From Daldinia sp. FL1419 (Eukaryota > Ascomycota > Sordariomycetes > Xylariales > Hypoxylaceae), in assembly GCA_025201765.1 (NCBI GenBank), contig MU623447.1:1-64000 (forward strand): a stretch of 64,000 nt of DNA, written 5' to 3'. The notes under the pieces were generated by a model, which was not told where the DNA came from, searched no databases, and saw nothing but the letters and a program-made list of their open reading frames with translations. Each line of letters opens with the position of its first letter. Within the stretch, counting starts at the first letter, position 1. Below, one piece after another: positions 47,246 to 57,583 of the stretch. The position numbers and the translations under genes were made by a program.

Positions 47246-48640
47246 ATGGCCTCCAGATACTCCCAGTCCAACTATCACAGTAGATCAAGTGGTGTTTACG
47301 CAAGGGCTAATAAATCCCATTCCGACCTTCAACTTTCAAGTGAGTCTATGCAGGCGTACGACTCAAATAGAGAACAAAGACGTAGCAACCTGGCCCGTCC
47401 GACGCAACACCAACATATGGACCGGGCGTTAACACGCTCTTCTCAGCCTCAGGATAAGGATGTAGGAGTTACGAGTACCTTCAGCCGTTGGCTGGGGAAG
47501 CATAAACCAAAAAATGTAGTAAGCACGGAAAAGCTGCGCATAAGTGAGCCCCAGTCTATACCGGCACCGCAAGCTCCATTGCGCCCCAAACGATCGTTTG
47601 AAAAACAAGCGCCGTTGCCGACGAGTAACTCTCGGATATTGCCTGAGATAGAGGCATCAAAGCCACTCCCGAAGAAACCTAGTGTTCGAAAGCGCAATCT
47701 CGGTAAATCTAGAGACGCACTAGGCTCTTACCCAATTGGCGCATGGCTTGATGATTCGGAGAAGACCAATCCCCCCGAAGGAGTACTATTACGATACAAG
47801 GCCGGAGAGAGCGAAGAGAGTGGAGACAGTGACGATAGTGAAGATGAGGAGTATCAGGGCACTGTTAGATCTGGTCGGTCAACTCCAGGGTCGGTGGATA
47901 GTATCAAGCCTGAGTTACCAGCAAACATAAGGGCCGAGCGACGAAAAGGGAGAATATTCTTAGACAACGACCCTTCGAAAAATCGCTATGAGTTCCCTGA
48001 TCCGGATACTTGGGATGGCGAATATAGCGATGAGAGTGATGAGGACGACCAGTTCTGGGATGATGCTGGTTTTGATGATAATGGTTTTGACGACACTAGC
48101 TTCGAGGAGGCTGTGTTTGGACGAAGGGCTTCCAACGACGGCTCCATACCAGATATCACGATCTCCCCTCCGAGTGACGAGGGATTTATATCGGAAGAAG
48201 ACAAAGAACCCCCAAGATTACTGCAGCCCGAAGACGCATATAAAGTACTCTGCGCGCAACAGAAAAAGCAAATACGACTCCTAACTCAAACGCAACGCTA
48301 TCTATTTCCCCTGGCTTGGTTAGTGGCAGAAGTACACTCAATAGACCCAGATGATTTACCTCCCTTAGAAAAGGCACTGACACAGATCATTGCCGACCGT
48401 GAGAAGTTGTTTGAACTTTTCCCCTTAGCACAGATATTAGCCAATGATCAGAAGGTCGATGTTAATAACTTTAAAGAGTTTCCTCGTATGTTACAGAACA
48501 TCATGGCCGACCGCGACAATTACAAGCGGTTAGCCAACTATCATAGACTTGCAACTAGAAAGCTTGAATCAAAGGTCGCTAGATTGGAGAGTGAGCTGCG
48601 GGGCGAAAGCCCGGACGAAGAAGACTATATCCGCTTGTGA
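47246..48640 (+). CDS. Hypothetical acidic protein with C-terminal coiled coil
   Basis: Single exon, 464 aa. Not recognised. The N-terminal third is polar and basic (Ser/Arg/Gln-rich: MASRYSQSNYHSRSSG, later LPKKPSVRKRNLGKS). The middle (about 185-320) is strongly acidic and disordered (EESGDSDDSEDEEY, then repeats of the form DDxGFDDNGFDD). The last 130 residues are predicted helical (YKVLCAQQKKQIRLLTQTQR, LEKALTQIIADREKLFELFP, NIMADRDNYKRLANYHRLAT) and end EEDYIRL. No signal peptide, membrane segment or enzyme motif. The helical part with two similar I.ADRE/D segments could be an oligomerisation or scaffold region. Codon use and uninterrupted length support a real gene. Confidence 0.8.
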   Translation: MASRYSQSNYHSRSSGVYARANKSHSDLQLSSESMQAYDSNREQRRSNLARPTQHQHMDRALTRSSQPQDKDVGVTSTFSRWLGKHKPKNVVSTEKLRISEPQSIPAPQAPLRPKRSFEKQAPLPTSNSRILPEIEASKPLPKKPSVRKRNLGKSRDALGSYPIGAWLDDSEKTNPPEGVLLRYKAGESEESGDSDDSEDEEYQGTVRSGRSTPGSVDSIKPELPANIRAERRKGRIFLDNDPSKNRYEFPDPDTWDGEYSDESDEDDQFWDDAGFDDNGFDDTSFEEAVFGRRASNDGSIPDITISPPSDEGFISEEDKEPPRLLQPEDAYKVLCAQQKKQIRLLTQTQRYLFPLAWLVAEVHSIDPDDLPPLEKALTQIIADREKLFELFPLAQILANDQKVDVNNFKEFPRMLQNIMADRDNYKRLANYHRLATRKLESKVARLESELRGESPDEEDYIRL

Positions 48641-49724
48641 GGATATAATTATAAAGACTGAGTACTCTCAAAGTCCTGTAATGTTCTGCTACATAGCTAA
48701 TATAAAAGAAGAAGAAGAGTAGTATGCGGACCGTTGAGGATATATATGGGAGGTGAAATTTGGAACATCCCCTTAGCAAGGAGTACGGAGGATTTTCTAT
48801 TATTTCTGTTAAGTTTTTTACCCACCATCCACCCACCCACCTACTTTTTACACCCATTGTTTTCCTAAAATCTTAATGAACACATATTCGCTTCCCTTTA
48901 AACATTTAAATACTGGGGGTAGTTGATAATCATTTATCGCTTAAATTGAGCAGGACTCGGTTTCTCCCGTAACTGACAGTGCAAGTAGCTTCCCCCTATT
49001 GCGAGGCTACTTGGCATCACATACTAAACAACGTGCTATCACGGCCACGTCATATGAGCATATACGTAGATCGTATCTATAAGGATGAGCAAAGCATGCG
49101 AAGCTTAGCAAATCGCAATAACCCACCGATATTCATCTCTAATCTATATCTCGTCTTCCTTGCACTACGCGGAAGAGAAGAGGCAAGATAGCCACTCATT
49201 TCACTCTCCACATCCCTTAATAGTCGGGCAAGGTCACCCACTACACATGAAGAGCTACTCTATAAACGCAGTACTTCAGAAAGCCTATCTCCCTGGTCTG
49301 GCCAGACAGGCGAATAGGTGGACGTTTCATTCATTAATTTTTCTATGTGCCTAATTACACATCCACGCTCATTCACCAAATTGTTTATACACACCTATTT
49401 ATATTGTTTTCAGCATACCTCGCAACACTACTGCTAGCACGGGAGTGGACATAGGTACGTAATTAGACTAATGAAATAGAAAATTGGGAAAATAAATAAA
49501 TTCTTCCTTATTTATGAATGAGTTCCTGCTTATTTGATGGTGACTTGATTGGACCTGAGATCGCGTATATTTGTGGTGTTTAATGTTTTCAATTTTCAAA
49601 TGCCCCCCGTACCGTAAGTGCACGTTGTGTTCATATAAGAGATGGCTAACTCGCGATTTTCTGTAACCTACCTAACCGTTAACCTAGGTAGGTACATGCG
49701 AACCCCTAAATTGAGGGGTTCAAT
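48641..49724. other. Intergenic between convergent genes
   Basis: 1.1 kb of AT-rich DNA with no supported gene. A TACCTAGGTA-like word (CCTAGGTAGGTAC) occurs at 49683-49695 just past the LYC1-like stop. Confidence 0.5.
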
Positions 49725-50909
49725 CTAGCTCCACGGATAAAACTCATTCGGCGAGAAAACGATAGACTTCTTCTCGGCGCCCCTCCATCTCAAGCACGGT
49801 ATATGCTCCTTTTCTCGCTCGTGGTTCTTCACCTTAACTCCCAGCTCTAAATTGAGAAAGTCTATCGCTTTATATACCTCTGGACTTGGATTCCATATGC
49901 TTACTTCTGGTATCTCCCACCTCGCAGCCTCTTCAATCGCATCTAGTAACAATCGCGCGAGCACACGTGTCGAGGTTGCTTCGTTTTGGCCGCGTGGCGG
50001 CTTCACGTGTTGAACTATGATTTCTTTATGCCGAAGATCAGAGCACCAGAATACCCACGATTCTGCGCTCTCGCAGACACTGCCCTGTATTTGTGGCGGC
50101 TTGCTACATAACTGGCTGTTCATGTACTCATTTCTGGCTTGTAACCACGAAATCAGGTCTGCGGTAGGTAAGACAGTTGCAAGTGTACTGCCTTTCAGGA
50201 GGTCGTATTTCCGAAAGTCTTCTTTCAGACTGTCTACGTCCCGCTCACAGAGGGTTGGGACGTCATCTGCAGTCAAAGGGCGAGTTTCTGGGAACTGGGC
50301 TTTGTCCTTGGGAAGGATGGAAAGGGGCACAGTTAGAATGGATTCAGAAGCAGCCAGGACATTCCATCCTTTGTTAACGTAAAACTGAGATACTATTATT
50401 AGCATACCAAGTTGCGGCATTAGGTCTGCACAACATACGTCTCCTACATCCGAGTACAGAATACTAGCCGTCGCATTTCCGGGTCCATCTAACCATCCAG
50501 CGACTTCTTTAAGCAATACAGAGGCGAGTCCACGCCCACGATAAGTCGAAGAAGTAACGACGCTACAGATACAATAGCCCTGTTCTTGACGTACTACGGC
50601 TTCCCCGCGAGGGGCCGATCCGTCCCGGACTAGCAGATCCCTGTGCATCGTCTTACACATAGCCAGAACTTGTTCGGGATCATCAATCAATGCAAGGCAC
50701 CACCAGCGCCAGCCTGTACCTCGTGCTAGTGGCTGTTTCGCGAGATATTCCTCTCGTTCGAGGTATCCTTCCTGAGTAAGAGACTTCCCGAAGGCTGTGG
50801 AGGCGAGTTTTGCGCATCGGATCCTGTCCTGGGGGTCCGTCGCCTCGAAGAAGGCTAGTTTAAGTGTTCCTCGGGCATCTTCGATGGTGATTTGTTTTCT
50901 ATCGGCCAT
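49725..50909 (-). CDS. LYC1-like GNAT N-acetyltransferase
   Basis: Model complement(join(49725..50384,50439..50909)), 376 aa. The GNAT acetyl-CoA loop is visible as SSTYRGRGLASVLLKEVAGW (R-G-R-G-L/A, motif A) at about residues 120-140. The fungal C-terminal extension is typical of the LYC1 group (Yarrowia LYC1 acetylates the N6 amino group of lysine in lysine catabolism): ILPKDKAQFPETRPLTADDV, PTADLISWLQARNEYMNSQL and EVSIWNPSPEV. The intron (54 bp, GTATGT...TCTCAG) joins SDVGD|FYVNKGW, completing the beta-strand after the CoA site. Substrate specificity is inferred from family resemblance only. It is divergently oriented from the 3-beta-HSD-like gene. Confidence 0.85.
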   Translation of the reverse strand: MADRKQITIEDARGTLKLAFFEATDPQDRIRCAKLASTAFGKSLTQEGYLEREEYLAKQPLARGTGWRWWCLALIDDPEQVLAMCKTMHRDLLVRDGSAPRGEAVVRQEQGYCICSVVTSSTYRGRGLASVLLKEVAGWLDGPGNATASILYSDVGDVCCADLMPQLGMLIIVSQFYVNKGWNVLAASESILTVPLSILPKDKAQFPETRPLTADDVPTLCERDVDSLKEDFRKYDLLKGSTLATVLPTADLISWLQARNEYMNSQLCSKPPQIQGSVCESAESWVFWCSDLRHKEIIVQHVKPPRGQNEATSTRVLARLLLDAIEEAARWEIPEVSIWNPSPEVYKAIDFLNLELGVKVKNHEREKEHIPCLRWRGAEKKSIVFSPNEFYPWS

Positions 50910-51704
50910 TGTCGCAATGACCCTACTTGGATTATATACTTGAAATATACGAAAGAGCAGGTAATCCTAATAAAGAAACCTGAAGGCCGTTATGATAGTA
51001 ACGGCCGGTATAAGTGTCTCCGCACCTGCTCCGAAATTTGTTTAGAAATAAATCGGGCCATCGGGTTACCCACTCTTCACTCGAGTGGGTTCCTTCATTG
51101 GCGGTCCTTTTGCCAGCTCTCCTGGAGATATCGTCTTTTACATATCTATTCTCCTTTACTACCTACCTAGGTACTTTGATGTGTATTCCGCCCGCCTATC
51201 ACTACTAGTATCCTGTTGTAGACCTTCGATTGACTGCATATTGTTGTGCTTGCTTGGACTAATAAATAAGAGCAGATTATATCGCGAGACCCCCCACCAA
51301 ACCTGGAGGAGGGGGAGTCGTACCGCATAGATCTTGCTTTTTCGGAGCCCTGCCCCTGGATTACTGAGATAACCGCAGGTTAGAGCCTAGAATACCTGCA
51401 TGAGCTGAAGAAATAACATAGGTAATAGTGGCCCTAGATACGCCCCTAAGGTGACTAAATCCGGAGTCCTTCCCGCAATGATAATAGTATTTTCATCGTG
51501 ACACTAATAATTCTCATTGGGCGGATCGAGAGCTTCGTATTCGTATAACTAGAGGTTCCAACGTGAACGGACACGAACACTTACCAACGCCAAGACTTGA
51601 AACCACGAATAAATAATCCTTCAAAACCCCTAGCTTTTTGTAGAGTAGGATTCTCACTTTTTTCGCTTGATGTATGTAGGAGTGCAAGGAGAAAGGAGGT
51701 CAAG
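50910..51704. promoter_or_regulatory. Divergent intergenic/promoter region
   Basis: 0.8 kb between the LYC1-like and 3-beta-HSD-like starts. A TACCTAGGTAC palindrome lies at 51165-51175. An in-frame upstream extension of the right-hand gene (from 51597) lacks coding character and is treated as leader. Confidence 0.5.
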
Positions 51705-53189
51705 ATGGACTCTACGGGGAAGCAAACGCTGTATACCACCATCGCGACGCTACTCGTGATTGGCGTTGCTTGGATATGGAAACTCAACAATGCGATGAAG
51801 CAGACGCCACCGGAAGTGTTAGCTTTCTCTCCGCACCGTTGGACCGAGGAAGAGATTAAAGATACCTACAAGCTCGTCGAGGCTAATCCGATCGACTGGG
51901 CCAAACACCTCCCAGCAAAACTTAATCGCCGTTACATCGTTACGGGCGGTTGTGGCGGAGTCGGCGGTCAGATCGTTTTACACCTACTCGCCCGCGGCCA
52001 GCCTCCGGAGAGCATCCGAATCGTCGATTTCCAAAAACCGGTCCGACCTGACTTAACATCGGGTTCTGCAGCTCTGGTTGATTTCGCGCAGGCCGACATT
52101 ACATCGCCTGCTGCGACGTCTGCGGCATTTGATAAGCCCTGGCCCAAGAGTGTTGCCAGTCTCCCACTTACCGTCTTCCACTGCGCCGCCCTCATCCAGG
52201 CATCAGAGCGCTCCCTCAAAACCTATGAGCGCGTAAAGCGCGTCAACGTCGACGGAGCGAGAAATGTCATAGACGCGTCGAAGAAAGCCGGTGCTGATGT
52301 CTTCGTGTCTACCTCATCCGGCTCCGTCGCCTACAAACGCGTGAAATTCTGGGGCAATCCGTTCCGACGTTGGCCTGAGAATTTATGGCAAATATTCGAC
52401 GATTCCGACTTTGACCGGCCTCTGCTGCCACACTCGCAATTCTGGAGTAATTACGCGCACGCCAAAGGCACAGCTGAACGCCTTATCTCCGAAGCCAACA
52501 GTTCCAATTTCCGCACGGGGCTCGTGCGTCCTGCTAACGGTATCTACGGCAGCAGCTACGGCGACCAGATTATCGGGCTTTGCTTGAGGTCTGGCACATT
52601 CCCAAGTTGGACGAGGAACGTCATTCAGAACTTCGTGCACTCTGCAAATGTGTCTTTGGCGCACTTACTTTTTGAGGCAGCGCTTTTGAGAGACGAGGCG
52701 TTGCCCAAATGTGCAGGCCGCGCGTTTACTGTTACGGACGCTGGTCCACCGCCCATGTTTGACGATGTCTACAAGGCCTTACGAGTTACGGTTACTCCTA
52801 ACACGGCGCCTATCAAGGTTGTGTATTTACAGCCTGGAATCATGCTAGCTTTAGCTCATGTCATCGAGTGGTTTGATCTGGCAAGCCGGACGCCAATCCT
52901 CGGATGGATAGTTCCGCGACCTAAGGGTGAATTAGCAAAGTTGCAGCCTGCTATTTTCACTGCCTGCTCGTATATGTTGGCGTCAAACGAGGGAGCGGGA
53001 CGCAGCGTGGACGAAGGGGGCATCGGATATGTGCCCGTCTATAATACGATAGAGGGTGTCTGTCAACAGGTTTTAGAATGGAATATCGAGCACCAGGGTT
53101 CGCCGAAACAAGGCCCCCAAAGCGGTACAGAGACCCTCATAAAAGGGATCGAAAACGTCGGCGCCGTGCCTTCTGCCATGGGTGCGTGA
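51705..53189 (+). CDS. 3-beta-hydroxysteroid dehydrogenase/isomerase-like extended SDR
   Basis: Single exon, 494 aa from the ATG at 51705; this start puts a membrane anchor (LYTTIATLLVIGVAWIW, residues 9-25) at the N-terminus. An upstream in-frame ATG at 51597 would bury it. The NAD(P)-binding motif VTGGCGGVGG is at residues 79-88. The catalytic pair is Y250 and K254 in SNYAHAKGTAE, with a serine-rich strand (FVSTSSGSV) before it. RPANGIYG, FVHSANVSLAHLLFEAALL and AGRAFTVTDAGPPPMFDDVY match the 3-beta-HSD family (PF01073), which includes sterol C-4 decarboxylases such as ERG26. It is longer than ERG26, and I would not call it ERG26 itself. A second hydrophobic region (about 375-390) may contact the ER membrane. 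The substrate is probably a sterol or hydrophobic alcohol (inference). Confidence 0.88.
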   Translation: MDSTGKQTLYTTIATLLVIGVAWIWKLNNAMKQTPPEVLAFSPHRWTEEEIKDTYKLVEANPIDWAKHLPAKLNRRYIVTGGCGGVGGQIVLHLLARGQPPESIRIVDFQKPVRPDLTSGSAALVDFAQADITSPAATSAAFDKPWPKSVASLPLTVFHCAALIQASERSLKTYERVKRVNVDGARNVIDASKKAGADVFVSTSSGSVAYKRVKFWGNPFRRWPENLWQIFDDSDFDRPLLPHSQFWSNYAHAKGTAERLISEANSSNFRTGLVRPANGIYGSSYGDQIIGLCLRSGTFPSWTRNVIQNFVHSANVSLAHLLFEAALLRDEALPKCAGRAFTVTDAGPPPMFDDVYKALRVTVTPNTAPIKVVYLQPGIMLALAHVIEWFDLASRTPILGWIVPRPKGELAKLQPAIFTACSYMLASNEGAGRSVDEGGIGYVPVYNTIEGVCQQVLEWNIEHQGSPKQGPQSGTETLIKGIENVGAVPSAMGA

Positions 53190-53685
53190 GAACAAGCCTA
53201 CGTTAATCTGCTGACTTAGGAGGCACCTACCTAGGTAACCTAGATAGCCATATTCCATGATAACCTTCATATCACTCGACTATGCACCCGTTTTTCCGTT
53301 CCATATGCGATCCGGAGTGACTGTGTCCCCTAAATACCCTTCTACGACCCGTGTTCAAAAAGCTTTTTCAAAAACAAACGCAACCAATAGGTAATGGTGA
53401 CAAGAAAACATCGACGAGAGGATGCAGCTTTTATTAGTATTTACACTATCGCCGTCATCTAACAATCTAGGTATCCCGACCATATCACAACTTATCGAAC
53501 GCTCCTGAACGATAATATTATCCCATCTGTTTTCAACCCTATAAAATAAAGTGGCCCCCACTGAGATTCGATGCCGTGGATTTTATCATAATATCATACC
53601 ACACGCTCTCATTTACATACCTACCTATTCACACAATTCCAAAGACACAAATATAATTTGAAGTAATCAACCACTCTCCGATATC
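53190..53685. other. Intergenic
   Basis: Half a kilobase with a CACCTACCTAGGTAACC word at 53223-53239 and no supported gene. The promoter of the amidoligase-like gene is expected here. Confidence 0.5.
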
Positions 53686-55260
53686 ATGTCAACGACAGCC
53701 ACTGCTTCCCCTTTGCCACCGGCACCACGTCTTACCTTTGGTGTCGAGATAGAATTTTTAGTGCCCTGGCTAAAGACTGGCGCACACGACCCCCTAGAAA
53801 ATATCCAAGGTCTGCCTCCGGTCTTTAGGATTACTGGTGACCCTCCGCACAATGACGCCGGCGCAGTAGTTCGCAACGAGCTTAAGGCTCTATTCGAGAG
53901 GCACGGTCTTCCAACTGAAGTAAGAGCTTATAAATATACGAGTGACTACGCCGAGGAAGTACTCAAAAATTACCAACTTTGGGGAATAGTAGAGGATGTA
54001 TCGGTCTTTGAGCTCTACAGTGAAGCTAGTTATAAAGAATCTCTTGATTGGATTAGCAAATTTGAGTGGGTGAATGTCGAGATCCAGAGTCCCGTCGAGC
54101 ACGACACTCCTTCCGCTTTCAAGAATCTGGATTACGCTCGGCAGCTTCTCGCCGAGACGTACAGATGCCGAGTTAATCACAGCTGTGGGCTCCATGTTCA
54201 CGTTGGATGCGGCAGCGAGCGTTTTGACCTTAGGTCTATGCAACGGATTGCTTCCCTGGTATGGGCTACAGAACATTTGATCACCACCCTCAATAACCCC
54301 CTTCGACTGGCAAACTATAACTGCCGAACGATAAGGACCATGAGTAATATATCGAATGAATTAGCCGGCCAGAAGTTGAGTCCAGGCCCAGTACATTCCG
54401 GCGATTTCAAATTATCTGGAAATCCATACAACTGCTTTAGGTATCTCGCCACAGACGTTAGACATGGTGAGGAACCTATCTCTTGGAGAGACCAGGATCG
54501 AGAAAAGAAATTCGTAGATGCTTTTGAAGAACATAGAAAGAAACCTGGCTTCGAACCCTTCCAGCTAGAATTCGAAAAGGAATCCGAACAGCCAAAGGAG
54601 CCAGGAGATGAGGAATCTCGGACGTCGACAAACCAGGACGGCAAGCAACCAGAAACGAGCGCCGCTCAAGGAACTCCGAATCAGTCGAACCGTTCGGGGA
54701 CCCCTCGAAAACGCAGCATCCCAAGAATTGTAAGACCGCGCTATACCAAAGAGCGACTCCAAAAAATGATAGATACATTGCAAGCTTGGTATTGCGGCGG
54801 TCCCCCGGTTTCCGACCCAGCTCGAGTGCCGGACCCAGGCGTATTCGTGGGCGTCCGAGAAATCTACAAGTGCAAGAGTAGCTGTGAGGTCGCGCACCTT
54901 ATGTTTCCGCAGGGAAACTCCATGGTAAACTTTTCCCACTACGACTGCGCGTCGTTTCACCACTCCGCAAGCAGTCCCACAATCGAGTTCCGAGGAGCCG
55001 AGAGCACGCTTGGTCCGTGGGCACTTACCTGGACCAAGATATGCCTAGGCCTCGTCAAGTTCGCCATCTGGTCGCCTCCCCAGGAGTTCTTTCGCGTCTT
55101 GTCGAAGTGCGATATTGCGTTTGAAAAGGACGGCGTGTACGACTGCATCGACTTGCTCGATGATCTGGGACTCTTCGCCGAGGCGGAAGCCGCTGAAAAG
55201 AGGATCGCGGACCATAAGAAGGAATGGGGCCTTGAATATGTTGAACCGGAGAAGGAATAA
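53686..55260 (+). CDS. Putative amidoligase (PF12224-like)
   Basis: Single exon, 524 aa. Motifs of the amidoligase family (ATP-dependent carboxylate-amine ligases with a glutamine-synthetase/COOH-NH2-ligase fold) are visible: LTFGVEIEFLVPW (E21, E23; metal/ATP site), NHSCGLHVHVGCG (H170, H172) and SPTIEFRGAESTLGPWAL (E434, R436). The region between (about 285-355) is a charged, disordered insert (KESEQPKEPGDEESRTSTNQ). There is no signal peptide or membrane segment, so it is probably cytosolic. In bacteria such enzymes sit with peptide-modifying or gamma-glutamyl ligation operons. The fungal copies are uncharacterised to my knowledge, so neither acid nor amine partner can be named. It starts MSTTATASPLPP, with the catalytic core beginning at once. 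Confidence 0.87.
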   Translation: MSTTATASPLPPAPRLTFGVEIEFLVPWLKTGAHDPLENIQGLPPVFRITGDPPHNDAGAVVRNELKALFERHGLPTEVRAYKYTSDYAEEVLKNYQLWGIVEDVSVFELYSEASYKESLDWISKFEWVNVEIQSPVEHDTPSAFKNLDYARQLLAETYRCRVNHSCGLHVHVGCGSERFDLRSMQRIASLVWATEHLITTLNNPLRLANYNCRTIRTMSNISNELAGQKLSPGPVHSGDFKLSGNPYNCFRYLATDVRHGEEPISWRDQDREKKFVDAFEEHRKKPGFEPFQLEFEKESEQPKEPGDEESRTSTNQDGKQPETSAAQGTPNQSNRSGTPRKRSIPRIVRPRYTKERLQKMIDTLQAWYCGGPPVSDPARVPDPGVFVGVREIYKCKSSCEVAHLMFPQGNSMVNFSHYDCASFHHSASSPTIEFRGAESTLGPWALTWTKICLGLVKFAIWSPPQEFFRVLSKCDIAFEKDGVYDCIDLLDDLGLFAEAEAAEKRIADHKKEWGLEYVEPEKE

Positions 55261-56611
55261 GCGGCGGTTTGAAATACCAACAGTAAGTAGGTATTCCTCC
55301 CCTATTCACCCCCTTCCGGTTCCCATTGGCGGTCACTTTTGGTTGGGGGTGAGGAACCTATTTAGGAGAGAATAACAACGACCCAGTGCACGCTAGAGCT
55401 TTTGTTCTAGAGAAAATATTGTTCTTCTAATACCGAGAGTCCGTTTGCCACAAAGACAGCATTAAGCTTAGTTGCCTACTAGGTTAGATAGGTAGGTAGG
55501 TACCTGTATACAAATTACTAAATTCTTTACAATAATATCATAACATTTCCCATCTCTATGTACAAGCTAGTCTCTAGACTCGGCGCATTGCCTTCCAGTT
55601 AAGCCTTTCCCAGACCCATAAAGCGCCAGTGTAAAGGGGTAAATTGTAGCCTTGGACCCTGAAATATCATGGGTCTATATTGCCAGACTAACGCGACTCA
55701 ATGCAAAAGTACCTAGCGTTAGTCAATATTCTGTAATTGTACTATAGTACAATCCAAAGTCCTGACGATCATTGTATGTATTCCAGCCGCTCCACAACGT
55801 CTACTGTTTAATACGTCCTGGCCCAGTGGGGCTGCTACAAAATCCGACGAGGCATTTTGTTATGTCTTCTAGCGATTATGAAAATATACTACATAGCCTT
55901 CTCTAGTTCATCTAGTTAGTTACCTATCAGTACAAGTGATCGTCGCTATAAATGCAACGAGGATCTTGACGTCGAAAAAAGATTTCTCCGATTTCTTGGA
56001 GATTTTCAGCTCAACAGCAAAGCCACCACTGGCTGCTTGGCCGTGTTCTAAAAAAATAAAAATAAAAATAAAAATTTGTCCCTTGAACTTTTTACAGGTT
56101 AGCCTTAAAAGCCGAGAAACGGTTTGTGCATCTTCGATCTGTAACCCTGACCCGCCCGTTACCTGCCCTGCTCATGCCTGTCATGGCGCGATACCGACAT
56201 TATCCATGCTGCATTTATCTCGCAAACTTGGCTAATTGGTCCGTTTCTCTATTATGAATTCGACGGAGGTGGCGATTTAAGATGAATGGTTACCCCGTAC
56301 TAAACCTAAACCGGATCTTCGAAGAATCCCATCTGCCAAGCTGAATCTCCCCATCATCAGCGGCACAGCCAAGAAAGATGGCATACCAGGTCTTGGGTCT
56401 TTGGAACGTGTGTCGAACCCTTGGCTTTCTGCCTTATGGGATCCATCGAGTCGATAGTATATAAACTTGTCTGGACCTCTCTCCGAAAATGGAGAGATGA
56501 AGTAAGCTCTGTCAATCTTTCGTCCTTCATCTTCGGCTTGCGGGACTCCTGGAACCCAAATTTTCAAGCTTTAAGCCAAACTCTCGTTGATAAACAACCA
56601 AAACATTCAAG
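55261..56611. other. Intergenic
   Basis: 1.35 kb with no supported gene. It contains a TAGGTAGGTAGGTACC run (55488-55503) and an AAAATAAAAATA tract at 56050-56073. A TATA-like element is listed separately. Confidence 0.5.
56458..56465 (+). promoter_or_regulatory. Candidate TATA box
   Basis: TATATAAA, 147 bases before the ATG of the GPI-type secreted protein. It is followed by CT-containing sequence that could be the transcription start and leader. Confidence 0.45.
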
Positions 56612-57229
56612 ATGGTTTCCCAAGTTACGCTCGCTTTCCTCGGCCTCGCCTCCACGGTCGCGGCTACTTACAGCCCGAACCAGCTCAGGAACTACCACAA
56701 CCTGCGCCAAGAGCGCCACGTCGTCGAAGTGCGACAAGTGGAATCGGAATCGGGATCAGCTGCCATTCCAACCATCACCCAGAGCCCCGAGTGTATCAGC
56801 GCTCTAGCGCCCCTGGGCTCGGACGTGCCAGATATTGACTCTGACCTGCTGGAGTACATGGCATCGTTCGCGGCGACGGCCGACACGGCCAACCCGACCG
56901 TTCTCTGCGGAGCCACCAGCGTGCCGCAGTCGCTATCTTCGCAGTACAGCTCGTACGACAAGGCGGCGAGCAGCTGGCTCAGCGCGCACAGCAAGGACCT
57001 CGAAGCCGCCGCTACCGCGTGCAGCGACAGCGACCCCGAGGTCAGCCAGGCCGTGGCTTCCATCAGCGCGTTCCTCGGAGACTCCTGCGGCGCGACTACC
57101 ACCGGCGCGGGCAAGGACGGCGCTGCTGCTGAGACCACCGCGTCCCCTGGTCTGGCTGCCCGTCCTACCGGCCTCGTTGCGGGTGCTATGGCTGCCGCCG
57201 GTGCTCTTGGCGTCGCGGTACTTCTGTAA
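56612..57229 (+). CDS. Secreted, probably GPI-anchored protein (infection-structure-specific-like)
   Basis: Single exon, 205 aa. The signal peptide is residues 1-19 (MVSQVTLAFLGLASTVAAT). The mature part has four cysteines (PEC, VLC, TAC, DSC), spaced as two likely disulfides, in an Ala/Ser-rich helical domain. An Ala/Thr/Gly linker ends in a hydrophobic tail (residues about 187-205, LVAGAMAAAGALGVAVLL), the arrangement of a GPI signal. Similar small Ser/Ala-rich proteins are annotated in plant pathogens such as Colletotrichum as infection structure specific protein; that label is by remembered resemblance and does not define a function. Third codon positions are strongly GC-biased compared with the flanks, as in highly expressed genes. 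An antisense frame (56933-57475) is a shadow. Confidence 0.82.
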   Translation: MVSQVTLAFLGLASTVAATYSPNQLRNYHNLRQERHVVEVRQVESESGSAAIPTITQSPECISALAPLGSDVPDIDSDLLEYMASFAATADTANPTVLCGATSVPQSLSSQYSSYDKAASSWLSAHSKDLEAAATACSDSDPEVSQAVASISAFLGDSCGATTTGAGKDGAAAETTASPGLAARPTGLVAGAMAAAGALGVAVLL

Positions 57230-57583
57230 GCTTACGGGCTTGTGAGCTTGGGTAGACTTGGTTCCTTTAGGAGGTACTTGGGGTGTTGGATGACTTGCCT
57301 TGAAGTATATAGGCTGAGGTGTGCGCACACCCGTGTTGGAGTTGCAAACGGGCTCTTTCGTGCAAATCAGATAATTTAATATACCCCAAACTGAATTCGT
57401 TTCTGTATCCATCTGTATGCTTCTGTATGTCTGGATTATGCTTGCCTTGTGTGTTGTGGTATTTAGTCGTGACATATGTAGGTACCACCCACCGCTTACT
57501 ATAAGCGATTCTATAGTGTTGCCAGCGAAATACTTTATAATGGCTATTTTGCCTTTTTCGGAACCACTATTACTCCCAGAACC
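57230..57583. other. Intergenic, 3' flank
   Basis: Expected 3' UTR of the preceding gene; nothing else was recognised. Confidence 0.5.

Noticed and set aside
49602..49626. TGCCCCCCGTACCG, resembling the MITE terminal repeat
   Set aside because: Only the first eight bases agree, and no inverted partner or TA duplication is visible nearby.
49700..49735. GGTTCAATC word resembling a tRNA B box
   Set aside because: No A box or cloverleaf stems could be placed around it, and it runs into the LYC1-like stop codon.
51597..51704. Upstream in-frame extension of the 3-beta-HSD-like gene
   Set aside because: It would place 36 unrelated residues before the membrane anchor; the ATG at 51705 gives the expected N-terminus.
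56933..57475. 180-aa antisense frame over the GPI-type protein gene
   Set aside because: It is a by-product of the GC-rich third codon positions of the sense gene; the composition (Ala/Arg/Gly) is typical of a shadow frame.
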